Below, piece by piece: positions 1 through 7,875 of a stretch of 64,000 bases of DNA. This DNA comes from Microlunatus soli (GTDB lineage Bacteria; Actinomycetota; Actinomycetes; Propionibacteriales; Propionibacteriaceae). The first letter of the stretch is position 1. Every line of letters begins with the position of its first letter. The stretch covers positions 2,790,001 to 2,854,000 of the forward strand of contig NZ_LT629772.1 in NCBI RefSeq assembly GCF_900105385.1, read 5' to 3'. The translations under genes were made by a program, and so were the position numbers. The notes under the pieces are model-generated. The model was given only the letters and a program-made list of their open reading frames with translations. It searched no databases and was not told the DNA's origin.

Positions 1-390
1 GGCATCAAGCTCAAGATCACCAACGTCGCAGCCGACTCCTACTACACCCAGCAATGGATGCAAGTGCCGCTGATGGTCAGCTACTGGTTCACCGGCCGTC
101 CGGTCGACCAACTGCTCAACCAGATCTTCCGGTCCGGGTCGAGCTACAACGAGTCGGCCTGGTCCAACAAGAGATTCGACAAGCTGCTGGACGAGGCCCG
201 CGCCGACACCAACGACGACAGCCGGCTGGCCAAGTATCGCGACGCGCAGCAGTTGATCATCGCCGACGGCGCCGACCTGACCCCGATCTTCGGTGATCGG
301 CTGGTCGGCATGTCCGACGACGTCGTCAACTACGACGAGTACGGCTTCGAATTCGACTATCTCCGTCTCGGGCTGCGGGAGGGCCGATGA
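1..390 (+). CDS. ABC transporter substrate-binding protein, family 5 (3' end only)
   Basis: Frame 1 is open from the window edge to the TGA at 388-390, giving the last 129 residues of a longer protein; the start lies outside the window. The pattern of an acidic, aromatic-rich tail with a FDKLLDEA segment followed by a RLAKYRDAQQLI helix and a DLTPIF strand is typical of the C-terminal lobe of SBP_bac_5 (oligopeptide/dipeptide/nickel) binding proteins. It is the extracellular binding component of the importer encoded by the next three genes: the stop overlaps the next ATG by 4 bp (ATGA) and the gene order binding protein-permease-permease-ATPase is canonical. The substrate cannot be deduced from the tail; the linked CocE-type hydrolase makes a peptide or ester-containing compound a guess only. 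Confidence 0.85.
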   Translation, partial: GIKLKITNVAADSYYTQQWMQVPLMVSYWFTGRPVDQLLNQIFRSGSSYNESAWSNKRFDKLLDEARADTNDDSRLAKYRDAQQLIIADGADLTPIFGDRLVGMSDDVVNYDEYGFEFDYLRLGLREGR

Positions 391-1397
391 AGCTCGTCCT
401 GACCCGACTCGCGACCGCGGTGGTGACCCTGCTGCTGGCCTCGTTCTTCGTGTTCATGGCCGTCCAGGCCCTTCCCGGAGACGTCGCCGAACAGCTGCTC
501 GGTCAGAACGCCACCCCGAAGGCCGTCGCCACGCTGCGTGGCCAGCTCGGTCTTGATCAGAATGTCTGGCTCCGTTATCTGGACTGGCTCGGCCACGCCG
601 TTCGTGGCGACTTCGGGAAGTCTCTGGTCTCCGGTGAGTCGGTGTCGGCCACGTTGTGGACCGCGTTCGGGCACACCCTGCTGATCGCGCTGCCGGCCAT
701 CGTGATCGGCGTGCTGCTGTCGGTGGTGCTCGGGATCCTGGCCGGCGCACGTCGCGGGACGGCCGCCGATTCCGGCATCTCGGTGATCGCCCTGTTGGCG
801 ATGAGCATTCCCGAGTTCGTGGTCGCCACCGTGCTGGTGTTGATCTTCGCGATCGCGTTGCCGATCTTCCCGGCCGTCGTGCTGGACGGGCCCCGGGCGA
901 CGATCAGTCAGCTGATCCCGACGGCGGTGCTGCCGGCGATCACCTTGATCATCGCGATGGCTGCCTACATCATCCGGTCCACCCGGTCCTCGACCATCGA
1001 CGTGCTGGCCACCGAGTTCGCCACCACCGCCACTTTGAAGGGCGTGCCGCGACGGAGGGTGCTGTGGCGGCATGTGGTGCCGTCGGCGATCCTGCCGGTA
1101 TTGCCGGTGATCTCGATCAACGTCGCCTGGCTGCTCGGCGGTGTCGTGGTCGTCGAATCGATCTTCAATTATCCGGGAGTCGGCAAGCTGATGATCGACT
1201 CCGTCTCCACCCGCGATCTGCCCATGCTGGAAGCGATCGCGGTGCTCAGCGCGATGATCTACGTGCTGGTCAACCTGGCCGCCGATCTGTTGGCGCTGGC
1301 CGCCGATCCGCGGCAGCGCACCTTGCACACCCGGTCACGGCGACGCTCGATCGAGGCGGATCCGGCAGCGGCGCCGAGCGAGGTGGCGGCACGATGA
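387..1397 (+). CDS. peptide/nickel-type ABC transporter permease (DppB-like)
   Basis: Encodes 336 residues, the usual length for a DppB/OppB-type permease. It shows an N-terminal membrane anchor (about residues 8-30), a periplasmic loop containing the family pattern LGLDQNVWLRYLDWLGHAV, and then about five more hydrophobic segments. The EAA loop that contacts the ATPase is visible at about residues 211-245 (EFATTATLKGVPRRRVLWRH). The C-terminal tail is short, Arg-rich and cytoplasmic. The ATG overlaps the binding-protein stop (ATGA), and its own stop overlaps the next permease in the same way, so the set is a translationally coupled operon. It forms half of the membrane channel with the following gene. 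Confidence 0.93.
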   Translation: MKLVLTRLATAVVTLLLASFFVFMAVQALPGDVAEQLLGQNATPKAVATLRGQLGLDQNVWLRYLDWLGHAVRGDFGKSLVSGESVSATLWTAFGHTLLIALPAIVIGVLLSVVLGILAGARRGTAADSGISVIALLAMSIPEFVVATVLVLIFAIALPIFPAVVLDGPRATISQLIPTAVLPAITLIIAMAAYIIRSTRSSTIDVLATEFATTATLKGVPRRRVLWRHVVPSAILPVLPVISINVAWLLGGVVVVESIFNYPGVGKLMIDSVSTRDLPMLEAIAVLSAMIYVLVNLAADLLALAADPRQRTLHTRSRRRSIEADPAAAPSEVAAR

Positions 1398-2260
1398 GCG
1401 TCCTGCAGACTCTCGTCCGCCCGACCTTTCGGAGCATCGGTCGGATGACGCCCGGCACCCGAGTCGGTTTGATCTTGGTCAGCCTGACCGTGTTGGTGGC
1501 GATCCTGGCACCGGTGCTGGCGCCGTACGATCCGGTGGCGACCGATGCCCAACGCGCGTTGGCCGGCGCGAGTCCGCAGCATTGGCTGGGCACCGACCAG
1601 TACGGCCGCGACATCCTGTCCCGCACGCTGATGGGCGGTCGGTACGCCCTGCTGGTCTCGCTGTTGGCGACCACGGTTGCCGTAGTGATCGGGACCGCGA
1701 TCGGCGCCGTGGCGGCGTACCACGGTCGGTGGGTCGACGGCGGCATCACCCGGGTGTTGGATGCGATCCTGGCGGTGCCGTCGGTGTTGGCGCTGCTGCT
1801 GGTGATCTCCGTCTTCGGCAACGGGCTGTGGGTGATGGTGCTGGCCGTCTCGGTGGTCTATGTCCCTGCGGTGGCACGGGTGGTGCGGGCCGCCGCCCGA
1901 CCGGTGATGACCACCGGCTATGTGACCGCCGCCCGGAGTCGCGGTGAAGGTCCGCTGCCGATCATCGGTCGCGAGATCCTGCCGAACATCCTCGGCACGG
2001 TGCTGGTCGAGTTCGCGATGCGGGCGTCCTGGGTGGTGCTGTTGGTGTCGACGCTGTCGTTCCTCGGCTTCGGCGTGAATCCGCCGACGCCGGACTGGGG
2101 ACTGATGATCCAGGAGAACCGGACCGCGCTGACCGTGGCTCCGACCGGCACCGTCGCACCGATCCTGGCGCTGGCCGCGTTGGTCGTCGGACTCAACCTG
2201 GCCGCCGACGGGCTCGGGAAGTATCTCGGCGTCGACCGGGCCGGACGAGGAGTGGTCTGA
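1394..2260 (+). CDS. peptide/nickel-type ABC transporter permease (DppC-like)
   Basis: Encodes 288 residues. I place the start at the ATG that overlaps the previous stop (ATGA at 1394-1397); the open frame extends further upstream but only as an overlap with the preceding gene. The N-terminal cytoplasmic segment and first membrane helix lead to the DppC hallmark around residues 57-72 (WLGTDQYGRDILSRTLMGG). The EAA loop (YVTAARSRGEGPLPIIGREILPNI) lies at about residues 176-199, and the C-terminal GFGVNPPTPDWGLMI pattern is also characteristic. It pairs with the upstream permease to form the inner-membrane channel. The stop codon overlaps the start of the ATPase gene. Confidence 0.93.
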   Translation: MSVLQTLVRPTFRSIGRMTPGTRVGLILVSLTVLVAILAPVLAPYDPVATDAQRALAGASPQHWLGTDQYGRDILSRTLMGGRYALLVSLLATTVAVVIGTAIGAVAAYHGRWVDGGITRVLDAILAVPSVLALLLVISVFGNGLWVMVLAVSVVYVPAVARVVRAAARPVMTTGYVTAARSRGEGPLPIIGREILPNILGTVLVEFAMRASWVVLLVSTLSFLGFGVNPPTPDWGLMIQENRTALTVAPTGTVAPILALAALVVGLNLAADGLGKYLGVDRAGRGVV

Positions 2261-4053
2261 TGAGCGAGCCCAACGATGCCCTTCGACCAGCCCAGGGATC
2301 TTCGGTGCAGGGTGCTGTTGCCGAGGTCAGAGATCTGACCATTTCCTACCAGGCCGACACCCAGCAGGTCACTGTCGTGGACGGGGTGTCGTTCACTCTC
2401 GAACGCGGCCGCACCCTGGGGCTGGTCGGCGAATCCGGCAGCGGCAAGTCGACCGTAGCTCGGACATTACTGGGGCACCTCCGCACCGGTTCCCGGATCG
2501 ACAACGGTCGGGTGATCGTGCACGGCCAGGACGTGTTCGGGCTCGCCGCCGAGCCGCTGCGTCGGCTGCGCGGGAACACCGTCGGGCTGGTTTCGCAGAA
2601 TGCCGGGGACGCCCTCACGCCGTCGATCAGGGTCGGTGATCAGATCGCCGAGATCCTCCGTGTGCATGGGGTTCCGGCCGGTCCGCAGCGAATCCTCGAG
2701 CTGCTGGAGTTGGTCCGGCTGCCGTCAGTGGAGACTCTGCGACGCCGCTATCCGCACGAGCTGTCCGGGGGGCAGCAGCAGCGAGTGGCGATCGCGATGG
2801 CGGTGGCGACCGATCCCGACATCCTGGTCCTGGACGAGCCGACGACGGCGCTCGACGTGATCACCCAGGCCGCCGTCCTCGACCTGATCGACGATCTGCA
2901 GTCGCGGCTCGGGATGGCGGTGTTGATCGTCAGTCATGATCTTGGTGTGGTGTCGGCGATCGCCGACGAGGTGCTGGTGCTGCAGGACGGCCGGACCGTC
3001 GAGCACGGACCAGCTGACCGGGTGTTGACTGCACCGGCGGAGACCTACACGCGACAGCTGCTGAGTGCGGCGCCCCGAGTGTCAGGTGCGGAAGCCGGCC
3101 CTTCTACAGGGCCCTTTGGTGCTGCGGTTCTGATCCGATGTGTCGATCTTGACGTCCGCTATCCGGGCGCGCGGCGGCGGGCGGTGGACGACTTCAGTAT
3201 CGACCTGCGACAGGGCGAGAGCGTGGCGATCGTCGGCGAGTCCGGCAGCGGGAAGTCGACGGTGGCGGCCGCGTTGGCCGGTCTCACCGAGGCCGAGCGT
3301 GGCCGTGCCTCGCTGGCATTGGATGGTCGTGATCATGATCTGTTGGCCTCGGCCGGACGGCGGAGCACCGAGCTGCGCCGGGCGGTGCAGTTGATCTTCC
3401 AGAACGCCGACCTCTCGCTCAATCCGCGCCGCAGTGTCGGCGATGCGATCGCGCGACCGCTGCGGGTCTTCGGCCGATCCCGTGGCCGCAGTACAGCGCG
3501 GGAGGCTGTCGGCACCCTACTCACCGAGGTGGGGCTCGATCCGGAGTTTGCGGGTCGGCTGCCCGGCCAGCTGTCCGGTGGGCAACGCCAACGGGTCGGC
3601 ATCGCCCGCGCGCTGGCCGCCGAACCGCGGGTGCTGATCGCCGATGAGATCACCACCGCTCTGGACGTGTCGGTGCAGGCCGAGGTGCTCGACCTGCTGG
3701 AACGGCTGCGTACGGATCGCGGGCTGGCCAGCGTGTTCATCAGCCACGACCTGGCGGTGGTCCGGCAGGTGGCCGACCGGATCGTGGTGATGAAGGACGG
3801 CCGGATCGTCGAGTCCGCTCCGACCGCGATCTTGTTCGCCGATCCGCGGCATCCCTACACCCGCCAGCTGCTCGCCGCCGTGCTCGAGCCGGGAGCAGGT
3901 CGGCGGACAGTGGCCGGTGACGATCACGATCTTGCCCCGGACCGAGACTCGGTTGCCGGTCCTTCGACAGGCTCAGGAGCTGGGAGTGAGTTGATCACCG
4001 TTGGTGATGATCATGTCGTCCGCGTAGCGAAAGGAAGCCCACAGCAACAATGA
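2260..4053 (+). CDS. fused double ATP-binding protein of peptide-type ABC importer (DppD-DppF fusion)
   Basis: A single 597-residue chain carries two complete ABC ATPase domains. Domain 1 has Walker A GESGSGKST near residue 57, signature LSGGQQQRV near 168 and Walker B LVLDEPTT near 188. Domain 2 has Walker A near residue 326, signature LSGGQRQRV near 438 and a Walker B reading LIADEITT, where the usual Pro after Asp-Glu is Ile. It powers import through the two preceding permeases at the cytoplasmic face. Fused ATPases of this type are common in actinobacteria and take the place of separate DppD and DppF. The last 60 or so residues are low complexity and include a copy of the dispersed repeat at 3958-3978, read here as GPSTGSG. 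The stop overlaps the ATG of the next gene (ATGA). Confidence 0.93.
   Translation: MSEPNDALRPAQGSSVQGAVAEVRDLTISYQADTQQVTVVDGVSFTLERGRTLGLVGESGSGKSTVARTLLGHLRTGSRIDNGRVIVHGQDVFGLAAEPLRRLRGNTVGLVSQNAGDALTPSIRVGDQIAEILRVHGVPAGPQRILELLELVRLPSVETLRRRYPHELSGGQQQRVAIAMAVATDPDILVLDEPTTALDVITQAAVLDLIDDLQSRLGMAVLIVSHDLGVVSAIADEVLVLQDGRTVEHGPADRVLTAPAETYTRQLLSAAPRVSGAEAGPSTGPFGAAVLIRCVDLDVRYPGARRRAVDDFSIDLRQGESVAIVGESGSGKSTVAAALAGLTEAERGRASLALDGRDHDLLASAGRRSTELRRAVQLIFQNADLSLNPRRSVGDAIARPLRVFGRSRGRSTAREAVGTLLTEVGLDPEFAGRLPGQLSGGQRQRVGIARALAAEPRVLIADEITTALDVSVQAEVLDLLERLRTDRGLASVFISHDLAVVRQVADRIVVMKDGRIVESAPTAILFADPRHPYTRQLLAAVLEPGAGRRTVAGDDHDLAPDRDSVAGPSTGSGAGSELITVGDDHVVRVAKGSPQQQ
3958..3978 (+). repeat. 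dispersed 21-bp repeat, copy 1 (inside ATPase gene)
   Basis: GGTCCTTCGACAGGCTCAGG at this position recurs with few changes at 14936-14956, 34955-34976 and 46306-46327. Here it lies in the low-complexity tail of the double ATPase and is read in frame as GPSTGSG. Confidence 0.7.
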
Positions 4054-6041
4054 GTCTTGTCGAGATCGACCCGTCCACAATCGAAGAACGAGATCTGTGG
4101 ATCCCGATGGCGGACGGTGTCGAGCTGCACGCTCGAGTCTGGCTGCCCACCGATGCCGAGGCCGACCCGGTGCCTGCGTTGTTGGAGTATCTGCCGTATC
4201 GGCTCGACGACTGGACCTCGGTGCGGGACAGCGAACGGCACCCGTACTACGCCGCTCACGGCTATGCCTCGGTTCGGGTCGACATCCGCGGCAGTGGCAG
4301 CTCGGGCGGTCTGTTCACCGACGAGTACTCGGGCGCCGAATTGGATGACGGTGTCGCGGTGGTGAAGTGGCTGGCCGCCCAGCCGTGGTGTTCTGGCAAG
4401 GTCGGCATGTTCGGCATCTCCTGGGGTGGGTTCAACGCACTGCAGATCGCCGAGCGGGCTCCGGAGGCGCTCGGCGCGATCGTCACGGTCTGCTCCACCG
4501 ATGATCGGTACGACAACGACGTGCACTACATCGGCGGCGCGGTGCTCGGCGTAGACATGGCTGCCTGGGCGGGGACCATGCTGGCCTTCGCCTCCCGTCC
4601 GCCGCGGCCCGAGGTTGTCGGCGACGGTTGGGTCGAGCAGTGGCGCGAACGGCTCGACCAGCAACAACCACTGGCTCCGGTGTGGCTCGGCCATCAAGAG
4701 CGCGACGACTACTGGCGGCACGGCTCGGTGTGCGAGAACTACGCTGGGATCAGGGCGGCCGTGCTGGCTGTCGGCGGCTGGTCGGATCCCTACCGGGACA
4801 CGGTTTTCCGACTGTTGGACCACCTCGATGCACCGGCCAAGGGCATCATCGGGCCGTGGTCGCATCAGTATCCCGATCGCGGTCTGGCGCCCGGGCCGGC
4901 GATCGGCTTCCTGCAGGAGACGCTGCGCTGGTGGGACCGCTGGCTGAAAGACCAGGACACCGGCGTCGATCACGAGCCAGCGCTGCGGGTCTGGATCACC
5001 GACTCCGAACCGCCGAGCAGCTACGTCGCCGAACGCACCGGCCGATGGATCGGCGTGGATCGACCCGCTGCAGTCGATTGTCGGAGCTTCGGGCTGGGCA
5101 CTGGGACGGTCACCGTCCGTACGCCGTGGGCGACGGGGCAGGATGCCGGCCGGTTCTTCCCGTTCGGCAATCGGGCCGATCTGCCGCCCGATCAACGTGC
5201 CGAGGACGGCCGCTCGGTCTGTGTTGATCATCTACTGCCTGACGGTCTGGAGTTCCTCGGAAACCCGATCGCTCGGCTTCGGCTGCGTTCTGATCATGAT
5301 CGTGGGCACATCATCGTCCGAGTCTGCGATGTCGCACCCGACGGTGCGTCGACCTTGATCACCCGTGGTGTCCTCAACCTGGTCAAGCGGTCCGGGATGG
5401 ACCGGATCGATCCGCTACCGGTCGGCGAGTTCGTCGACGTCGAAGTACCGCTGGTCGCGAACGGTTATCGGCTCGCCGCCGGTCATCGTCTCCGGATCGC
5501 ACTCAGCAATCATTACTGGCCATGGGTCTGGCCCCATCCGGTCGACGACACCATCGAGGTGAATCTGTCGGCCAGCATGATCGACCTTCCGCTGGTCCCC
5601 GATGAGCATGAGGCGGTGAGTTTCGAACCGGCGGAGCATGCCCGCCCACTGGCGATCACGCAGCCGGATGACCGAGCCGAACCACGACCCGAACGCACAG
5701 TGACGACCGATGTCGCGGCGCGGGAGACCGTCCTCACCGTCGATCCCGGGTACGGCGGCACCCGCCGCTATCCCGACGGGCTGGACTTCCTGGAGTCGGC
5801 CGAGGAGACCTATCGGATTATCGAGGGGGATCCGGCGGCGGCTCGTGCCGATTCCCATTGGCAGATCACCATGAGCAAGGATGACTGGGTCGCCGAGATC
5901 GAGACCTGGTCCACGATCACGGCTGATACGACAGACTTCATCGTCGACAATCGCGTGCTGGCGACGGCAGACCGTGGTGGGAAGAAGGAGATCGTGGCGG
6001 ATCGGACGTTCCATGATCGGATCCCGAGGACGTCAGCGTGA
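4050..6041 (+). CDS. CocE/NonD family hydrolase (X-Pro dipeptidyl-peptidase S15 fold)
   Basis: Encodes 663 residues, in the normal range for CocE/NonD hydrolases. The N-terminal alpha/beta-hydrolase domain contains the nucleophile elbow FGISWGG with Ser124. Asp246 in GGWSDPY and His272 in GPWSHQYPD complete a plausible catalytic triad. The C-terminal part (about 390-560) is the jelly-roll X-PDAP_C domain, with the typical LRIALSNHYWPWVWP stretch. The family hydrolyses acyl esters or Xaa-Pro amide bonds; the actual substrate is unknown. No signal peptide is visible, so it should be cytoplasmic. It starts within the stop of the ABC ATPase (ATGA) and ends within the start of a TetR gene (GTGA), which suggests it processes what the importer brings in. 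Confidence 0.9.
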   Translation: MSLVEIDPSTIEERDLWIPMADGVELHARVWLPTDAEADPVPALLEYLPYRLDDWTSVRDSERHPYYAAHGYASVRVDIRGSGSSGGLFTDEYSGAELDDGVAVVKWLAAQPWCSGKVGMFGISWGGFNALQIAERAPEALGAIVTVCSTDDRYDNDVHYIGGAVLGVDMAAWAGTMLAFASRPPRPEVVGDGWVEQWRERLDQQQPLAPVWLGHQERDDYWRHGSVCENYAGIRAAVLAVGGWSDPYRDTVFRLLDHLDAPAKGIIGPWSHQYPDRGLAPGPAIGFLQETLRWWDRWLKDQDTGVDHEPALRVWITDSEPPSSYVAERTGRWIGVDRPAAVDCRSFGLGTGTVTVRTPWATGQDAGRFFPFGNRADLPPDQRAEDGRSVCVDHLLPDGLEFLGNPIARLRLRSDHDRGHIIVRVCDVAPDGASTLITRGVLNLVKRSGMDRIDPLPVGEFVDVEVPLVANGYRLAAGHRLRIALSNHYWPWVWPHPVDDTIEVNLSASMIDLPLVPDEHEAVSFEPAEHARPLAITQPDDRAEPRPERTVTTDVAARETVLTVDPGYGGTRRYPDGLDFLESAEETYRIIEGDPAAARADSHWQITMSKDDWVAEIETWSTITADTTDFIVDNRVLATADRGGKKEIVADRTFHDRIPRTSA

Positions 6042-6655
6042 CCTCCCGGCTCTCCCCTGCACAGCGGCGCGAACAGATCGTCCGGGCTGCCCGGAGCGCG
6101 ATCGCCCAACGCGGACTCGCCGCCACCGCGCTGCGGGACATCGCTGCCGCGGCCGGGGTGTCGATCGGCACGGTCACCTATCACTTCGCCAGCACCGACG
6201 AAATCCTGCGCGCCGTCGTGATCGCCGAGTCCGAACGGTTCTACGGTGACGTAATCACCGCAGCCGACGCCGAACCCGACGCCCGCCGCGCGTTGCAGTT
6301 GATCATCGAACCACTGTTCGGCGACTCGGCCGATGTGCAGGCCCACTGGCGGATCTGGGCCGACTACTGGGCGATCGTCGCTCGCCGCCCCGAGATCGCC
6401 GGCGCCTACGCGATGCGGATCCGCAGCTGGGAAGCCTGCTGCGTCCGGATCATCACCCGCGGTGTCGACGACGGCACCTTCCGCACCGTCGATCCTGACG
6501 AGACGGCCCTCAAGCTCGCCGCCTACTCCGACGGCCTAGGCACCCAACTCGCTCAGGACGCACAAGGCATCACCACCGAAGCTGCCCGCAACTGGATGTT
6601 CGAGCTGATCGATCTGCTGCTGGGGCCGAGAGCCGGCCACCTCGACGACCGCTGA
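6038..6655 (+). CDS. TetR/AcrR family transcriptional regulator
   Basis: Encodes 205 residues from a GTG that overlaps the hydrolase stop (GTGA). The N-terminal helix-turn-helix covers about residues 28-55 (ALRDIAAAAGVSIGTVTYHF, then a segment starting STDEILRAV), the hallmark of TetR repressors. The C-terminal ligand-binding part contains a Trp-rich segment (HWRIWADYWAIVARRPEIAG) similar to the TetR_C_6/BetI-like subfamily. As the last gene of a coupled operon with an ABC importer and a hydrolase it probably regulates that operon, whose promoter lies outside the window. The ligand is unknown. Confidence 0.92.
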   Translation: MTSRLSPAQRREQIVRAARSAIAQRGLAATALRDIAAAAGVSIGTVTYHFASTDEILRAVVIAESERFYGDVITAADAEPDARRALQLIIEPLFGDSADVQAHWRIWADYWAIVARRPEIAGAYAMRIRSWEACCVRIITRGVDDGTFRTVDPDETALKLAAYSDGLGTQLAQDAQGITTEAARNWMFELIDLLLGPRAGHLDDR

Positions 6656-6669
6656 TCTGTCAGGGCGCT

Positions 6670-7146
6670 GCCGACTCCACCGCATCGGCCTGGGCCGAGC
6701 TCGCGGTCGACTCCTCCCGGACCACGCACGCGCATCCGCAGGTGCTCGGCTGCGTTCGAGCCTACGTCGGGATGCTGCAGATGATCATGAACGGCGATCA
6801 ACCAACAACCGACTGGATCGATGCTCTGGCCGAATTCGATCTTGATCTTCATCCCGACCTGCCGCCGACGAATATTCCCTGTCCGGGTATCGGCTACGCA
6901 CCGTACGCTCTTGATCTTGCTATTTGGTCGGCGACTGCCGCTACCGACTTCACGAGCGGTATCGAGACGGTGGTACGTCTGGGTGGAGACACCGACACCA
7001 ATGGAGCGATCTGCGGCGCCGTCCTTGCAGCTCGCTTCGGGTTTCCGACCGAATTGGTCGCTCCACTCGAGCCGGAACGCCTCGAGGAGTTGGACCGACT
7101 CGCGCGGGATCTCGCAGGACTCGATGCTGATCGGGTCCAGCCCTGA
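6670..7146 (+). pseudogene. ADP-ribosylglycohydrolase family remnant (C-terminal part only)
   Basis: The frame open across 6670-7146 reads like the C-terminal half of an ADP-ribosylglycohydrolase: a THAHPQVLGCVRAYVGMLQ helix, a GIGYAPYALDLAIWS segment, and the metal-binding signature GGDTDTNGAICGAVL at about 6985-7029. Intact family members are about 300 residues and carry an N-terminal half with further metal ligands, which is missing here. No ATG start with a good ribosome binding site is present; the first possible start, GTG at 6742, would give only 134 residues. I read this as a decayed gene. A functional truncated protein cannot be excluded. Confidence 0.7.
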
Positions 7147-7246
7147 ACGGACGAGCCGCACGTGGAAGCCACCAGGTCCGATCGATCGGCGGGGCAGTCC
7201 GCCAACTCAGCGCCGTTGGCCAGGTGTCACCAGGTCGGGACCAGGG

Positions 7247-7255
7247 TTATCCACA
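7247..7255 (+). other. isolated DnaA-box-like 9-mer (TTATCCACA)
   Basis: TTATCCACA matches the consensus DnaA box exactly, in the 224-bp gap between the glycohydrolase remnant and the next gene. It is single here; the reverse complement recurs at 13435-13443. There is no cluster of boxes, AT-rich unwinding region or dnaA/dnaN neighbourhood, so it is not an origin. Confidence 0.4.
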
Positions 7256-7370
7256 GGCTGGGCAACGACCGAGGACTCCCCGGCTCAATGATGCCTAGAC
7301 TCCTGGGACGCGGTCCGACGCCTCTTCGCGGCGGACCGTCCAGAACCGCCCTGCCCACCAGGAGATCACC

Positions 7371-7874
7371 ATGTCAGACACCGGCCCGAGCTGGGAGTCA
7401 TTGCCTCTGTCAACGCGGACGACCCAACAGATCGTCGACGGGCTTGTTGATCTTGTCATCGACACCCGGAAAGCAACAGATCTCACGCGCGAGACTGTGG
7501 GCCGAGCCTTCAAGCTGGAGCTCCAAGAACTCCGTAGCGGTCACCCCGGGAGCTACGCCCGGCTCACGTCGACCCGCAGCTATGCGTTCGGCCTGCATGG
7601 AGCCGGCACAGATCGTGTGTATCTCCATCTGACCTTCTTCTCCAAGGACGGCGATGCAGCCAGTGACGAGCCAGCGCCAGAGCTGCGACTCGACAGATTC
7701 GCCGAGCGACTCAAGCAGGCCGGATTTCAGCAGCAAACTCGCTACGGCGAACACGGTCGCCGGCTGGGTGACGAGTTCGTCCGCGACGGCCTGAAGCTAC
7801 AAGTGATCGTGACCGGCCACCGCGTCGACGACGGGCCACTCCTGAAGACCATCCAGTCGGTCGTCGTGAGCTGA
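7371..7874 (+). CDS. hypothetical protein, partner of downstream HEXXH protein
   Basis: Encodes 167 residues from an ATG preceded by CCAGGAG (about 7 nt upstream). I do not recognise the family. No signal peptide or membrane segment is visible; the composition is that of a soluble cytoplasmic protein, with a helical N-terminus (QQIVDGLVDLVIDTRKATD) followed by mixed strand/helix segments. The stop is one base before the start of the 403-residue HEXXH protein, so the two are almost certainly co-transcribed. A -10-like TAGACT at 7296-7301 may be its promoter, though no convincing -35 is seen. An inhibitor, chaperone or immunity role for the partner is possible but is inference only. Confidence 0.65.
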   Translation: MSDTGPSWESLPLSTRTTQQIVDGLVDLVIDTRKATDLTRETVGRAFKLELQELRSGHPGSYARLTSTRSYAFGLHGAGTDRVYLHLTFFSKDGDAASDEPAPELRLDRFAERLKQAGFQQQTRYGEHGRRLGDEFVRDGLKLQVIVTGHRVDDGPLLKTIQSVVVS

Positions 7875-7875
7875 C

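Noticed and set aside
357..1328. Long minus-strand open frames opposite the ABC genes (for example 357-1328, 18778-19866 and 38768-40351)
   Set aside because: They are antisense shadows: Gln/His/Asp/Arg-rich, without start signals or known domains, opposite clearly coding genes.
3097..3116. CCCTTCTACAGGGCCC-like stretch as a fifth copy of the dispersed repeat
   Set aside because: The core differs in too many positions and it forms its own short hairpin; similarity may be chance.
6600..7000. Frequent GATC-containing strings (TGATCATG, GATCTTGATC) as a special signal
   Set aside because: They are spread through coding sequence over the whole window and fit codon preference; a count against expectation would be needed.
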